NCBI GenBank assembly: GCA_027352645.1
Contig: DAIEIL010000121.1
Span: 1-14,921, forward strand
Reading direction: 5' to 3'
From: Rhodobiaceae bacterium
Lineage (GTDB): Bacteria > Pseudomonadota > Alphaproteobacteria > Parvibaculales > Parvibaculaceae
Length of the DNA: 14,921 bases
Shown: one piece after another, positions 1-7,486 of the stretch
Layout of the letters: each line of letters starts with the position of its first letter
Position numbering within the stretch: the stretch's first letter is position 1
The notes under the pieces: generated by a model
What the model was told of the DNA's origin: nothing
What the model saw: the letters and a program-made list of their open reading frames with translations, nothing else
The model's database searches: none
Program-made: the position numbers and the translations under genes

Positions 1-1124
1 TTCGGCAACTTCTGCGGACGCAGCCCGATCTTCACGGCTGTTGGCGTGAGGTCAAGCACGACGCCCAGCGTCCATGGTGCGAGGTCTTCGGCATATTTCT
101 GCTTCTCAAGACCTTCCTGCCAGTTCTCGCCCGCCTTCAGCGTGGCGACAGGCCCGCGGAAACCGTGGCGCTGGTCGTAGTCGACGAGGCCCTTGCGCAG
201 AGAGCGGCGAACGATCGCCTGAAGATGCGTGTCGATGGTGGTACGAACGGAGAGGCCACCCTCATAGAGCTTCTGCTCGCCGAACTGCGAATAGAGTTCG
301 CGGCGCACTTCCTCGACAAAATAGGAGGCGTCGACGAGCTGAACGCCGACCGGCCGCTGCACCGTCTTGAAAGGTTCCGACTGCGCGGCCTTCGCATCTT
401 CCGGCGAGACGAAGCCATCCTCTTCCATCCGGCCGACCACCCAGTTGCGTCGTGCGATCGCACGGTCGCGATGGGTATAGGGATTGTAGTTTTCCGGGCC
501 CTTGGGCAGCGAAGCGAGATAGGCGACCTCTGAGATCGAGAGCTGATCGAGCGGCTTGTCGAAATAGTTGAGCGCCGCAGCCGCGACGCCGTAGCTCCCC
601 GACCCGAGATAAATCTCGTTGAGATAGAGTTCGAGAATCTTTTCTTTCGAATAGGCCTTTTCCATCCGCAGCGAGAGCAGGATTTCCGTGATCTTGCGCT
701 GCGCGTTGCGATCGCGCGTCAGCAGGAAGTTGCGCGCCACCTGCTGCGTGATGGTCGAGGCGCCGACGAGACGGCGGTCGTTGAGCACGTTGAAGACGTT
801 GTCGACCATGGCGCGCGCGATGCCCATCGGATCGACGCCGCTATGCGTGTAGAAATTCTTGTCTTCCGCCGCCAGGAAAGCCTGGATCACGCGCTTTGGG
901 ATCGCGTTGATCGGCACATAAATGCGCCGCTCGCGGGCATACTCGGCGATGAGCTCGCCGTCGCCTGCATGAACGCGGGTCATCACCGGCGGCTCGTAAT
1001 TGGCAAGCTTGGAATAGTCCGGCAGTTCGATGTTCATCTGCCAAAGCACGTAACCGGCGACGAGAAGCACGCCGGTGACGGCAAGCAGGAAGAGTGCGGA
1101 CAGGACTTTGAGAACTCTCAACAT
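1..1124 (-). CDS. mrcA: Penicillin-binding protein 1A, N-terminal part (bifunctional peptidoglycan synthase)
   Basis: Class A penicillin-binding protein, which polymerises lipid II into glycan strands and cross-links them at the outer face of the inner membrane. About 374 N-terminal residues are present; the gene continues past the left edge, so the transpeptidase active site is not visible. Seen: a single N-terminal membrane anchor (about residues 5-28), then a glycosyltransferase family 51 domain with its motifs in order: EDKNFYTHSGVDP (catalytic Glu about residue 87), GASTITQQ (about 121-128), the RKITEILLSLRMEK block, and NEIYLGSGSYGV. The reading frame continues towards the OB/transpeptidase region. 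The ATG at 1124 puts a short basic start before the anchor. A GTG/ATG-like start at 1143 is in another frame. It lies 197 bp downstream of amiC on the same strand and may be co-transcribed or have its own promoter. Family assignment is secure; choosing PBP1A over another class A protein is inference from context. Confidence 0.95.
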   Translation of the reverse strand, partial: MLRVLKVLSALFLLAVTGVLLVAGYVLWQMNIELPDYSKLANYEPPVMTRVHAGDGELIAEYARERRIYVPINAIPKRVIQAFLAAEDKNFYTHSGVDPMGIARAMVDNVFNVLNDRRLVGASTITQQVARNFLLTRDRNAQRKITEILLSLRMEKAYSKEKILELYLNEIYLGSGSYGVAAAALNYFDKPLDQLSISEVAYLASLPKGPENYNPYTHRDRAIARRNWVVGRMEEDGFVSPEDAKAAQSEPFKTVQRPVGVQLVDASYFVEEVRRELYSQFGEQKLYEGGLSVRTTIDTHLQAIVRRSLRKGLVDYDQRHGFRGPVATLKAGENWQEGLEKQKYAEDLAPWTLGVVLDLTPTAVKIGLRPQKLP

Positions 1125-1321
1125 CGGGCTCAGCTGCCCCCATCTTTCTCTAATTGGTGCCGCCTACGCATTGAACCGGGCGGAAGGGCCAAAACCGCCG
1201 CCAGACATAGCACGGTCCCATTACGGGAAACTACCTGCCAATGTCTGCCGCATGGTTAATTGACGGTCTTGCGGCCTGAGGTCTAGGTCGCAATTGTGCG
1301 CAGGCTCGCGACGCGAGCGCC
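1125..1321 (-). other. amiC-mrcA intergenic region (197 bp)
   Basis: No gene is seen here. Two nucleotides after the amiC stop codon is a GC-only inverted repeat (GCTCGC-gac-GCGAGC, 1304-1318 on the plus strand) without a T-tract, so it is not a standard intrinsic terminator. The near-palindromic 12-mer CCCATTACGGGA lies at 1217-1228, about 93 nt upstream of mrcA, and recurs upstream of aroQ. I see no convincing -35/-10 pair. Confidence 0.5.
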
Positions 1322-2773
1322 CTAATTCGGCCCTTCGGCCAGCCTGTCGCCGAAATAGCGGTCCACCGCGCGCACAAAGGCGTTCGAAACCGTCGTCCGC
1401 CATTTGGGCGAGGTCAGCCGCTTCTCTTCCGTGGCATTGGTGAGAAAGCCAAGCTCGACCAGCACGGACGGCACGTCCGGCGCCTTAAGCACGACGAAGC
1501 CCGCGAAGCGATGCGTCGGTTCGAGGAGATAGGTCGCCTTCCCCGCATAATCCACGACGGATTTGGCAAAGCGCACCGAATAGTTCTTCGTCTCGCGCTG
1601 AGCCAGATCGATCAGGATGCCGGTGACTTCCGGCGACTCACCCTTGAAATCGATCCCCGCAATCGCGTCGGAGAGGTTTTCCTTCCGCGCAAGTTCCGCA
1701 GCCTCCTTGTCCGAAGCCGTTTCGGAGAGCGTATAGACGGACATGCCCTTCACATCGGATTTCGCAATCGAATCCGCATGGATGGAGATGAACAGGTCTG
1801 CCTTGTAGCGCCGCCCGATCTGCACCCGCTCGCGCAAGGGGATGAAGATGTCCTTGTCGCGCGTCAGGTGAACCTCATAGCGTCCCGTCGCGCGCAGACG
1901 CCGCGCCAGCTCCTTGGCAAAGGCAAGCACGACATCCTTTTCGACAACGCCGCTTTTCAAGCCATGCGTACCCGGATCGACGCCGCCATGGCCCGGATCG
2001 ATGACGATGATGCGGCGGTGGTCATGCCGGGCGAGCGGCGTCGCGGGCGTGGCATCGGATGACGTGGGCCGCGGCGTCGCAATCGCCACGCTGCCCTCCG
2101 TTCCCGAAGAAGGAGCCGGCGCGGTCGAGCCGTGGCTTGTGGAAGCCGAAACAGAGTCCTGTCCGGCATCGGGCTTGTCCGCGGACCTGAGAAAACTCGC
2201 CCGGTCGGTCGCTCCAAGATCGACGACGATGCGCCGCCCGAAGCCGCCCTGCGGCTCCAGAATGAAATTGCGCGCGACGGCGACAGGCCCCGTTGCGTCG
2301 ATCACGACGCGGAAACGGTCGTCCTGAAACTTGCCATAGCGATAGCCTGCGATGAGGCCGCGGCCTTTTTTGTCCGTGTCGGCGGGCAGGGTCGAGCGCA
2401 TCTTCGGAAAATCGACGATCACCCGATAGGGATCGGCAAGGGTGAAGACCCGGTAGTTCACCGGCGCTGCCCCGCCAAGTTCGATCACGAAACGGGTTTC
2501 GGTTCCCCGGTCGCCGAGGCGGATGCTGGAGACGGATGCCTCGCCAGCGGCCGCTGAAGACTGCGCGCCCTCGGCGTCCAGCGCCGCGCGGTCATCATCG
2601 GGAAGCGAGGATGTCGAAGCAGGCAGCGCCGCCTCATTGACGCCCGTCTGCCCGGATGACTGCGACGAGGCCGTTCCAAGAGCGCCTTTCTCGGCATGGG
2701 CGGAACCTGCGGGCAGGCATCCGGCAAGGATGAGCGAAACAAGGGCCAACGCTGACACGGGCGCCTTCGGCAC
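1322..2773 (-). CDS. amiC: N-acetylmuramoyl-L-alanine amidase, AMIN + Amidase_3 (AmiC-type)
   Basis: Zinc amidase that cuts the bond between N-acetylmuramic acid and the stem peptide of peptidoglycan. AmiC-type enzymes act in daughter-cell separation after export. Numbered from GTG at 2773 (483 residues): signal sequence 1-27, low-complexity linker, AMIN domain about 80-192 (septal or peptidoglycan targeting), Ser/Thr/Pro/Ala linker, and Amidase_3 domain about 253-480. Zinc ligands are visible as His262 (DPGHGG), Glu278 (VVEKDVV) and His332 (FISIHAD), with catalytic Glu440 in LVELGFLTN. The frame is open to a GTG at 2842 and has an ATG at 2824. I prefer 2773 because GGGGGAAGAGG lies directly upstream and the protein then starts with a short basic segment and a normal hydrophobic core. 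The core ends in LAGC (Cys19), a lipobox, followed by AGSAHA, a possible signal peptidase I site, so lipoprotein and soluble forms are both possible. First gene of amiC-mrcA, divergent from rne. Confidence 0.93.
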   Translation of the reverse strand: MPKAPVSALALVSLILAGCLPAGSAHAEKGALGTASSQSSGQTGVNEAALPASTSSLPDDDRAALDAEGAQSSAAAGEASVSSIRLGDRGTETRFVIELGGAAPVNYRVFTLADPYRVIVDFPKMRSTLPADTDKKGRGLIAGYRYGKFQDDRFRVVIDATGPVAVARNFILEPQGGFGRRIVVDLGATDRASFLRSADKPDAGQDSVSASTSHGSTAPAPSSGTEGSVAIATPRPTSSDATPATPLARHDHRRIIVIDPGHGGVDPGTHGLKSGVVEKDVVLAFAKELARRLRATGRYEVHLTRDKDIFIPLRERVQIGRRYKADLFISIHADSIAKSDVKGMSVYTLSETASDKEAAELARKENLSDAIAGIDFKGESPEVTGILIDLAQRETKNYSVRFAKSVVDYAGKATYLLEPTHRFAGFVVLKAPDVPSVLVELGFLTNATEEKRLTSPKWRTTVSNAFVRAVDRYFGDRLAEGPN

Positions 2774-2784
2774 CCTCTTCCCCC
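2774..2784 (-). promoter_or_regulatory. Purine-rich ribosome-binding region supporting the internal GTG start of amiC
   Basis: On the minus strand GGGGGAAGAGG abuts the GTG at 2773. The upstream candidate starts at 2824 (ATG) and 2842 (GTG) have poorer purine tracts. This supports a protein that begins three residues before its hydrophobic signal core. Spacing is short, so the support is moderate. Confidence 0.4.
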
Positions 2785-2911
2785 GGAGCCGCCACAACGC
2801 GGCTACATACCCATTATTCCACATAATACACAGCAACCGCACCCTGAGCGGCCCGTTCCATCGGCCAGACTCGCGCCTTGCACCGATAATGAATCAAACA
2901 CCGACCTAACC

Positions 2912-2927
2912 TATTCTGGCCAGAATA
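2912..2927. promoter_or_regulatory. Perfect 16-bp palindrome between divergent amiC and rne (candidate operator)
   Basis: TATTCTGGCCAGAATA reads identically on both strands. It lies in the noncoding gap between two divergent genes, 3 bp before a TATAAA hexamer (2931-2936) that could be a plus-strand -10 element. No matching -35 hexamer is obvious. Perfect dyad symmetry without a loop fits a dimeric DNA-binding protein better than an RNA hairpin. I do not recognise it as the site of a named regulator. Confidence 0.45.
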
Positions 2928-3605
2928 CTTTATAAACCGTTACCCCGCTGGAAAACTTCACGATTTCTCAAGGATCGGCATGGTTAATGGAGCGTAGCGG
3001 TCCGGCGCGGTCAGGGCCCGCCAAGCCATCGCTTGCCAAATCAGGACCGCGCAAAGTACAAGACAAAGGCTAGCCGGTTTGGCTTTCCCTTGGGTGTCCG
3101 GCGCTATCGATGCCGGCTCCACCTGGTCCGATGAGCCTGGAGACACGGCGGACCTTCTGCCCCCGCGACAAGGCGGTGCGGCATTCTCGGGTTCGTTTTG
3201 CCTCAGGTTTCCTAGGCGACCACGATACCAGACCGCCCGAGCGAGTTTGACGCTCGTCCCGCCTCTCGCGTTCCCCGTGGAATCGAGACGGTCAAGACGA
3301 TTTCCGCCCGCCCCCGGCGCATGAGGGGGTACCGAAGGTTGAGATGCACGACGCAATCACGCAGATGGAAGACGCACAGGCCGGAAAGGTTCGCTTCACA
3401 AGCGAATTTACTGCGCCCCGTCTTGCTGCGCCGGCCGTGCTCGCCGCCTCATCATCACAGTACAAAACCGGCCTTCTCGCCGCGCCCATGATCCATGTGG
3501 TTGCGGCCAGCCGGATTCACACAATCGGCGCTCGCCCGCGCCAGCTCGGCCGCATGAATTTGCGCCTGGCTCTGCGTGGCGGTGAGCGCCCCGGAGATTT
3601 GCTCA
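2928..3605 (+). other. Probable long 5' leader of rne, no convincing gene
   Basis: Nearly 680 bp with no ORF showing the strong G/C third-position preference of the flanking genes. It holds several inverted repeats: CGAGCG-agtttga-CGCTCG (3238-3256), CCCCC-N9-GGGGG (3311-3329) and TTCGCTT-cac-AAGCGAA (3390-3406). Long leaders that mediate autoregulation by RNase E cleavage are established for enterobacterial rne. An equivalent role here is inference. If the TATAAA at 2931 is a promoter element, the leader would be about 650 nt; a closer promoter is equally possible. Confidence 0.45.
3390..3406 (+). promoter_or_regulatory. Stem-loop in rne leader
   Basis: A perfect 7-bp stem TTCGCTT/AAGCGAA with a 3-nt loop (cac), extendable by two G-U pairs at its base and followed by an A/U-rich stretch (attta). 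It sits about 200 nt before the rne start codon. RNase E prefers single-stranded A/U-rich sites near stems, so this is a candidate self-cleavage site. That role is inferred. Confidence 0.4.
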
Positions 3606-6284
3606 ATGGCAAACAAGATGCTTATCGACGCGACCCACCCCGAGGAAACTCGGGTCGTGGTCGTGAGCGGCCAACGTGTTGAAGAGTTCGATTTCGAGTC
3701 CGAGGCCAGGAAGCAGCTTCGCGGAAACATCTACCTCGCGAAAATCACGCGCGTAGAGCCTTCGCTGCAGGCTGCATTCGTTGAATATGGCGGTAACCGC
3801 CACGGCTTTCTCGCCTTCAGCGAAATCCATCCCGACTACTACCAGATCCCCGTCGCGGATCGCGAAGCGCTGGTGAAGCACCAGGCTGCCGCCGCTCGCC
3901 GCGAGGCCGAGGAAGAAGATCACGACGGCGACCACGAGCAGCCCGCCCCCGCTGCCGAGCAGGGCGAAGCCGTCGCGGCAGAAGCCCGCAATTCCGAAAC
4001 GCTGGCCGTCGAGGACCATCACGACGACGCTGCGCCGCATGGCGACGAGGAAGGCTCCACCGCTCCCGTCGAGCGCGGCGAGATGGAAATCGTCCATTCC
4101 GACGAGACGATCGAATCGATCGGCGCCGGCGATGTGCTTGAGGAAGCGCAGGAAGAAGCCCAGCCCCGCAAGCAGCGCCACAACTTCCGCAACTACAAGA
4201 TCCAGGAAGTCGTGAAACGCCGCCAGATCATGCTGGTGCAGGTCGTCAAGGAAGAGCGCGGCAACAAGGGCGCGGCGCTGACCACTTTCCTGTCGCTCGC
4301 CGGCCGCTATTGCGTGCTCATGCCCAACACGGCGCGCGGCGGCGGCATCTCCCGCAAGATCACGCAGGCTGCGGACCGCAAGAAGCTGAAGTCGATCGCC
4401 GAGTCCCTCGATGTGCCGGAAGGCATGGGCCTCATCATCCGCACGGCGGGCGCCAAGCGCACCAAGGCGGAGATCAAGCGCGACTACGAATATCTGCTCC
4501 GCATGTGGGAAAGCGTGCGCGAGCTGACGCTGCGCTCCACGGCCCCTGCCCTCGTCTATGAGGAAGGCAGCCTCATCAAGCGTTCGATCCGCGATCTCTA
4601 CGACAAGGACATCGACGCCGTCTTCGTCGAAGGCGACGAAGGTTACAAGGAAGCCAAGAACTTCATGCGCATGCTCATGCCGAGCCATGCGAAGAATGTT
4701 CAGCAGTACAAGGAAAAGATTCCGCTTTTCCAGAAGTATCAGGTCGAGCAGCAGCTCGACTCGATGTTCAACCCGGTCGTGACGCTGAAGTCCGGCGGCT
4801 ACGTCGTCATCAACCCGACGGAAGCCCTCGTCTCCATCGACGTCAACTCGGGCCGCTCCACGAAAGAGCGCAACATCGAGCAGACGGCGCTGCGCACCAA
4901 TCTCGAAGCGGCGGAAGAAATCGCGCGCCAGATGCGGCTGCGCGACCTTGCGGGCCTCATCGTCATCGACTTCATCGATATGGACGAGAACCGCAACAAC
5001 CGTGCGGTTGAACGCAAGCTCAAGGATTGTCTGAAGACCGATCGCGCCCGCATCCAGGTGGGCCGCATCAGCCATTTCGGTCTGCTCGAAATGTCGCGCC
5101 AGCGCATGCGCTCCGGCGTGCTCGAAGGCTCGACCGTCCAGTGTCAGCATTGCCTCGGCACCGGCCTCGTCCGCTCTGTCGAGTCGATGGCTCTCCATGT
5201 GCTGCGCGGCGTCGAAGCCGAAGCCGCGAAGGGCCGCGCCGCCGCCTTCACGCTGAAGGTGCCGGTCGAGGTCGCCGTCTACATCCTCAACCAGAAGCGC
5301 GCCAACCTGCTCGACATCGAGGAGCGCTATGGCACCTCCGTCTATGTCGAGGCGGATGCGTCGCTGAAGGGTTCGGAGCATCGCGTTGAACATGCCGAAG
5401 CCCGCGCCCTGACCCGGACGCGGCCCGCGATCGGCGCGATCAACATCGAAACGGCCTATACGGAAGAACCCGAGCCCGTTATCGAGGAACCTGTCGTCGA
5501 GGAAGACGAAGAGGAAGAAGAGGAAGCCTCCGCCCAGCCGCGTGAACGCCGCGGCGACGAGGGCGAGGAAGAAGGTCCGCGCCGCAAGCGTCGCCGTCGC
5601 AGGCGTCGCGGTGGGGGCCGTCGCGACGAGGAAGGCACGGAAGCCCAGGCCGGCCAGCCCGCACAGGGCGAACCCCGCGCCGAAGGCGAAGCGCCCGAGG
5701 GTGAAGAAGGCGACGAGGACGAGGATCAGGCCGAGGAAGCTGCCGGCACGGAAGCGGGCGACGATGCCAGTGAAGCCGAGCGTCAGCGCAAGCGCAGGCG
5801 TCGTGGCCGCCGTGGTGGCCGCCGCAATCGCGGTCGCGAGGAAGGCGGCGCCGAGGGCGCAGCCGAAGGCGCTGAGGCTTCAGAGGCTGGTGAACCCGCC
5901 GAGGAAGCGCCGATCCTGCTCTCCTACTCGCGCGACGATCTCGTCCGCGAGGAGGCCGAGCATGTGACGGTCGAGGAAGTCGCTCAGGCTGTAGCCGCCG
6001 AAGAGCCTGTGCCGGTCGAAATCGCCCGCGCCGAAGAGGCCCAGCCCGCGACCGAGAAAATGGAAGCGGCCATGCCGGTCGAGTACGCGGAAGCGCCGGC
6101 CGTTGAAACGCCGGTCGTTGCCGAGGAAGCCGCCGCCGTCGAAGAGGCACCCGCTGCCGAAGAAGCGCCGCCGGTTGCCGCAGCGCCGGTGCCTGCCATC
6201 GAAGCGGAAAAGGCTCCCGAGCCCGAAAAGCCGCAAGGCCCTGCCCGTCGCGGCTGGTGGCAGCGTCGCTCGTCGGCGGATTGA
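3606..6284 (+). CDS. rne: Ribonuclease E
   Basis: Endoribonuclease that starts mRNA decay, processes rRNA and tRNA precursors, and scaffolds the degradosome. It has 892 residues. The ATG at 3606 has GGAG (3593-3596) 9 nt upstream and gives the MANKMLIDA start typical of alphaproteobacteria; an in-frame start at 3576 adds 10 unlikely residues. Domains: S1 domain about 35-240, interrupted by an acidic, His/Asp/Glu-rich insert (about 95-190); then the RNase H-like and DNase I-like catalytic parts. Catalytic Asp412 (DVNSG) and Asp455 (DFIDM) are 43 residues apart, and zinc-link Cys513 and Cys516 (CQHC) follow, matching the E. coli spacing. The tail after about 620 is low complexity: acidic tracts, two Arg-rich RNA-binding clusters (about 659-674 and 726-743), a long Ala/Glu/Pro stretch, and a C-terminal GWWQRR (Gly883-Trp885). 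In Caulobacter a similar terminal GWW recruits polynucleotide phosphorylase. Confidence 0.98.
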   Translation: MANKMLIDATHPEETRVVVVSGQRVEEFDFESEARKQLRGNIYLAKITRVEPSLQAAFVEYGGNRHGFLAFSEIHPDYYQIPVADREALVKHQAAAARREAEEEDHDGDHEQPAPAAEQGEAVAAEARNSETLAVEDHHDDAAPHGDEEGSTAPVERGEMEIVHSDETIESIGAGDVLEEAQEEAQPRKQRHNFRNYKIQEVVKRRQIMLVQVVKEERGNKGAALTTFLSLAGRYCVLMPNTARGGGISRKITQAADRKKLKSIAESLDVPEGMGLIIRTAGAKRTKAEIKRDYEYLLRMWESVRELTLRSTAPALVYEEGSLIKRSIRDLYDKDIDAVFVEGDEGYKEAKNFMRMLMPSHAKNVQQYKEKIPLFQKYQVEQQLDSMFNPVVTLKSGGYVVINPTEALVSIDVNSGRSTKERNIEQTALRTNLEAAEEIARQMRLRDLAGLIVIDFIDMDENRNNRAVERKLKDCLKTDRARIQVGRISHFGLLEMSRQRMRSGVLEGSTVQCQHCLGTGLVRSVESMALHVLRGVEAEAAKGRAAAFTLKVPVEVAVYILNQKRANLLDIEERYGTSVYVEADASLKGSEHRVEHAEARALTRTRPAIGAINIETAYTEEPEPVIEEPVVEEDEEEEEEASAQPRERRGDEGEEEGPRRKRRRRRRRGGGRRDEEGTEAQAGQPAQGEPRAEGEAPEGEEGDEDEDQAEEAAGTEAGDDASEAERQRKRRRRGRRGGRRNRGREEGGAEGAAEGAEASEAGEPAEEAPILLSYSRDDLVREEAEHVTVEEVAQAVAAEEPVPVEIARAEEAQPATEKMEAAMPVEYAEAPAVETPVVAEEAAAVEEAPAAEEAPPVAAAPVPAIEAEKAPEPEKPQGPARRGWWQRRSSAD

Positions 6285-6296
6285 TTAAAAATGGCG

Positions 6297-6328
6297 AAGC
6301 GCTGGCGGCCTCAGGCCAGCCAGCGCTT
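6297..6328 (-). terminator. Strong hairpin between convergent rne and aminotransferase genes, overlapping the aminotransferase stop codon
   Basis: Ten perfect base pairs, AAGCGCTGGC (6297-6306) with GCCAGCGCTT (6319-6328), continue after a one-base bulge into GGCC/GGCC around a 3-nt loop. On the minus strand it is followed, after CGCCA, by five Ts (plus-strand A run 6287-6291), so it probably ends aminotransferase transcripts. The loop is the TGA stop codon of that gene, so its last five codons form one arm. In the plus direction it starts 12 nt after the rne stop but has no U-tract, so it may instead protect the rne 3' end. Confidence 0.65.
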
Positions 6329-7477
6329 CAGCCGCTCTACTGCTTCTTGCATATCCGCCGTCGATCCGGCGAACGACAGGCGAATGCTCTGCCTGCCCCG
6401 CTCGGGATCGAAGTCGAGGCCTGGCGTCGCCGCGACGCCCGCCTCATGCAGCATGCGATGACAGAATTCGGCGCTGTCATTGGTGAGCTTGCAAACATCC
6501 GCATAGAGATAAAACGCGCCGTCGGCAGGCGCGAAGCTGTCGAAGCCCGCCTTGGGCAATTCGGTCAGCAGAAGCTCGCGGTTCGCGGCGTAGCGCGCGA
6601 CATTGGCGTCGAGTTCCTGTGTCGCATCGAACGCCGCCGCGCCCGCCGCCTGCGCCACCGATGAGGGCGCGATGAAAAGGTTCTGCGCCAGCCGCTCCAG
6701 CGGACGCACAAGGCGCTCCGGGACGACCATCCAGCCGAGCCGCCAGCCCGTCATGCAGTAGTATTTCGAGAAGCTGTTGATGACGATCGCGTCGGCGGAA
6801 GACGAAAGCGCCGTCGCCGTCTCCGCGCCGAAAACGATGCCGTGATAGATCTCGTCGGAGATGAACCAGCGCCCTTGCGCCTCGCAAGCCTTCGAAAGCC
6901 CGGCAAGCGCGGCAGGTGTCATCATCGTGCCTGTCGGATTGGCAGGGCTCGCCACCAGCACACCGGCGATGCGGCCGTGTCTGCGCTCCGCCTCGTCGAT
7001 CAATTCCGGCGTTAGCGACCAGCGCGTTTCGGGGCCCACCGGAATGCCGACAGGCGTGAGACCCAGCGCCAGCAGAATGTTGCGATAGGCGGGATATCCG
7101 GGTTCCGAAATCGCCACCCGCGCGCCCGCGTCGAAACAGGCGAGAAAGGCGAGGATGAACCCGCCCGAAGACCCCGCCGTCACCACCACACGCTCCGGCG
7201 CGATGTCGACCCCATGGGCGTCGCCATAGTGCCGCGCGATACGCTGGCGCAGGGACCGCAGCCCCAGCGCATCCGTATAGCCGAGCCGGTCGGCTTCAAG
7301 CGCCCGCGCCGCCGCATCGCGCACCGCCTGCGGCGCCTGCGTCGACGGCTGGCCCACTTCGAGATGCATGATGCGGTTTCCGCCCGCGCTTTCGAGCGCG
7401 GTCGCGTCCCGCATCACGTCCATCGCAATGAAGGGCGCGACGCCGCTGCGCCTTGAAACCTCCGGGGCGTCCGCCAT
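6311..7477 (-). CDS. Class I/II PLP-dependent aminotransferase, substrate unknown
   Basis: Fold-type I aminotransferase of 388 residues, moving an amino group between an amino acid and a 2-oxo acid; cytoplasmic, no signal sequence. PLP-site residues are visible: Asn180 in SPANPTG, Asp208 and Tyr211 in SDEIYHG, Lys238 (internal aldimine) in SFSKYY, and Arg246 in TGWRLGW. The GYP motif is near 127-129, and the late RLSF (about 373) holds the Arg expected to bind the substrate carboxylate. It resembles the aspartate/aromatic aminotransferase subgroup, but side-chain specificity cannot be read from these motifs. The ATG at 7477 lies 9 bp after the stop of the upstream GGT-like gene, so the two are likely co-transcribed and translationally linked. 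The gene ends inside a strong hairpin. Link to GGT-type amino acid release is only inferred from adjacency. Confidence 0.92.
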   Translation of the reverse strand: MADAPEVSRRSGVAPFIAMDVMRDATALESAGGNRIMHLEVGQPSTQAPQAVRDAAARALEADRLGYTDALGLRSLRQRIARHYGDAHGVDIAPERVVVTAGSSGGFILAFLACFDAGARVAISEPGYPAYRNILLALGLTPVGIPVGPETRWSLTPELIDEAERRHGRIAGVLVASPANPTGTMMTPAALAGLSKACEAQGRWFISDEIYHGIVFGAETATALSSSADAIVINSFSKYYCMTGWRLGWMVVPERLVRPLERLAQNLFIAPSSVAQAAGAAAFDATQELDANVARYAANRELLLTELPKAGFDSFAPADGAFYLYADVCKLTNDSAEFCHRMLHEAGVAATPGLDFDPERGRQSIRLSFAGSTADMQEAVERLKRWLA

Positions 7478-7486
7478 CAGCAGGAA

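Noticed and set aside
841..1143. Minus-strand open frame starting at 1143 near the mrcA start
   Set aside because: It is out of frame with mrcA, whose transmembrane anchor and glycosyltransferase motifs start at 1124.
1304..1318. GCTCGC-gac-GCGAGC inverted repeat after amiC as an intrinsic terminator
   Set aside because: Only six base pairs and no T-tract on either strand.
2958..3356. A 132-codon minus-strand open frame with a hydrophobic segment near its C-terminus, in the rne leader region
   Set aside because: TTG start without a ribosome-binding site and mixed third-position bases unlike the G/C-rich third positions of all genes here; no family resemblance. The hydrophobic run could arise by chance.
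3344..3682. Plus-strand open frame overlapping the rne start
   Set aside because: It runs into rne in another frame and has no recognisable domain or ribosome-binding site.
3603..5393. 596-codon open frame antisense to rne
   Set aside because: A shadow of the strong codon bias of rne; its sequence is a low-complexity mirror and rne is unambiguous.
5580..5838. Arg-rich repeats in rne as a sign of frameshift or misassembly
   Set aside because: The frame stays open to a conserved GWW terminus and alternating Arg-rich and acidic tracts are normal for RNase E tails.
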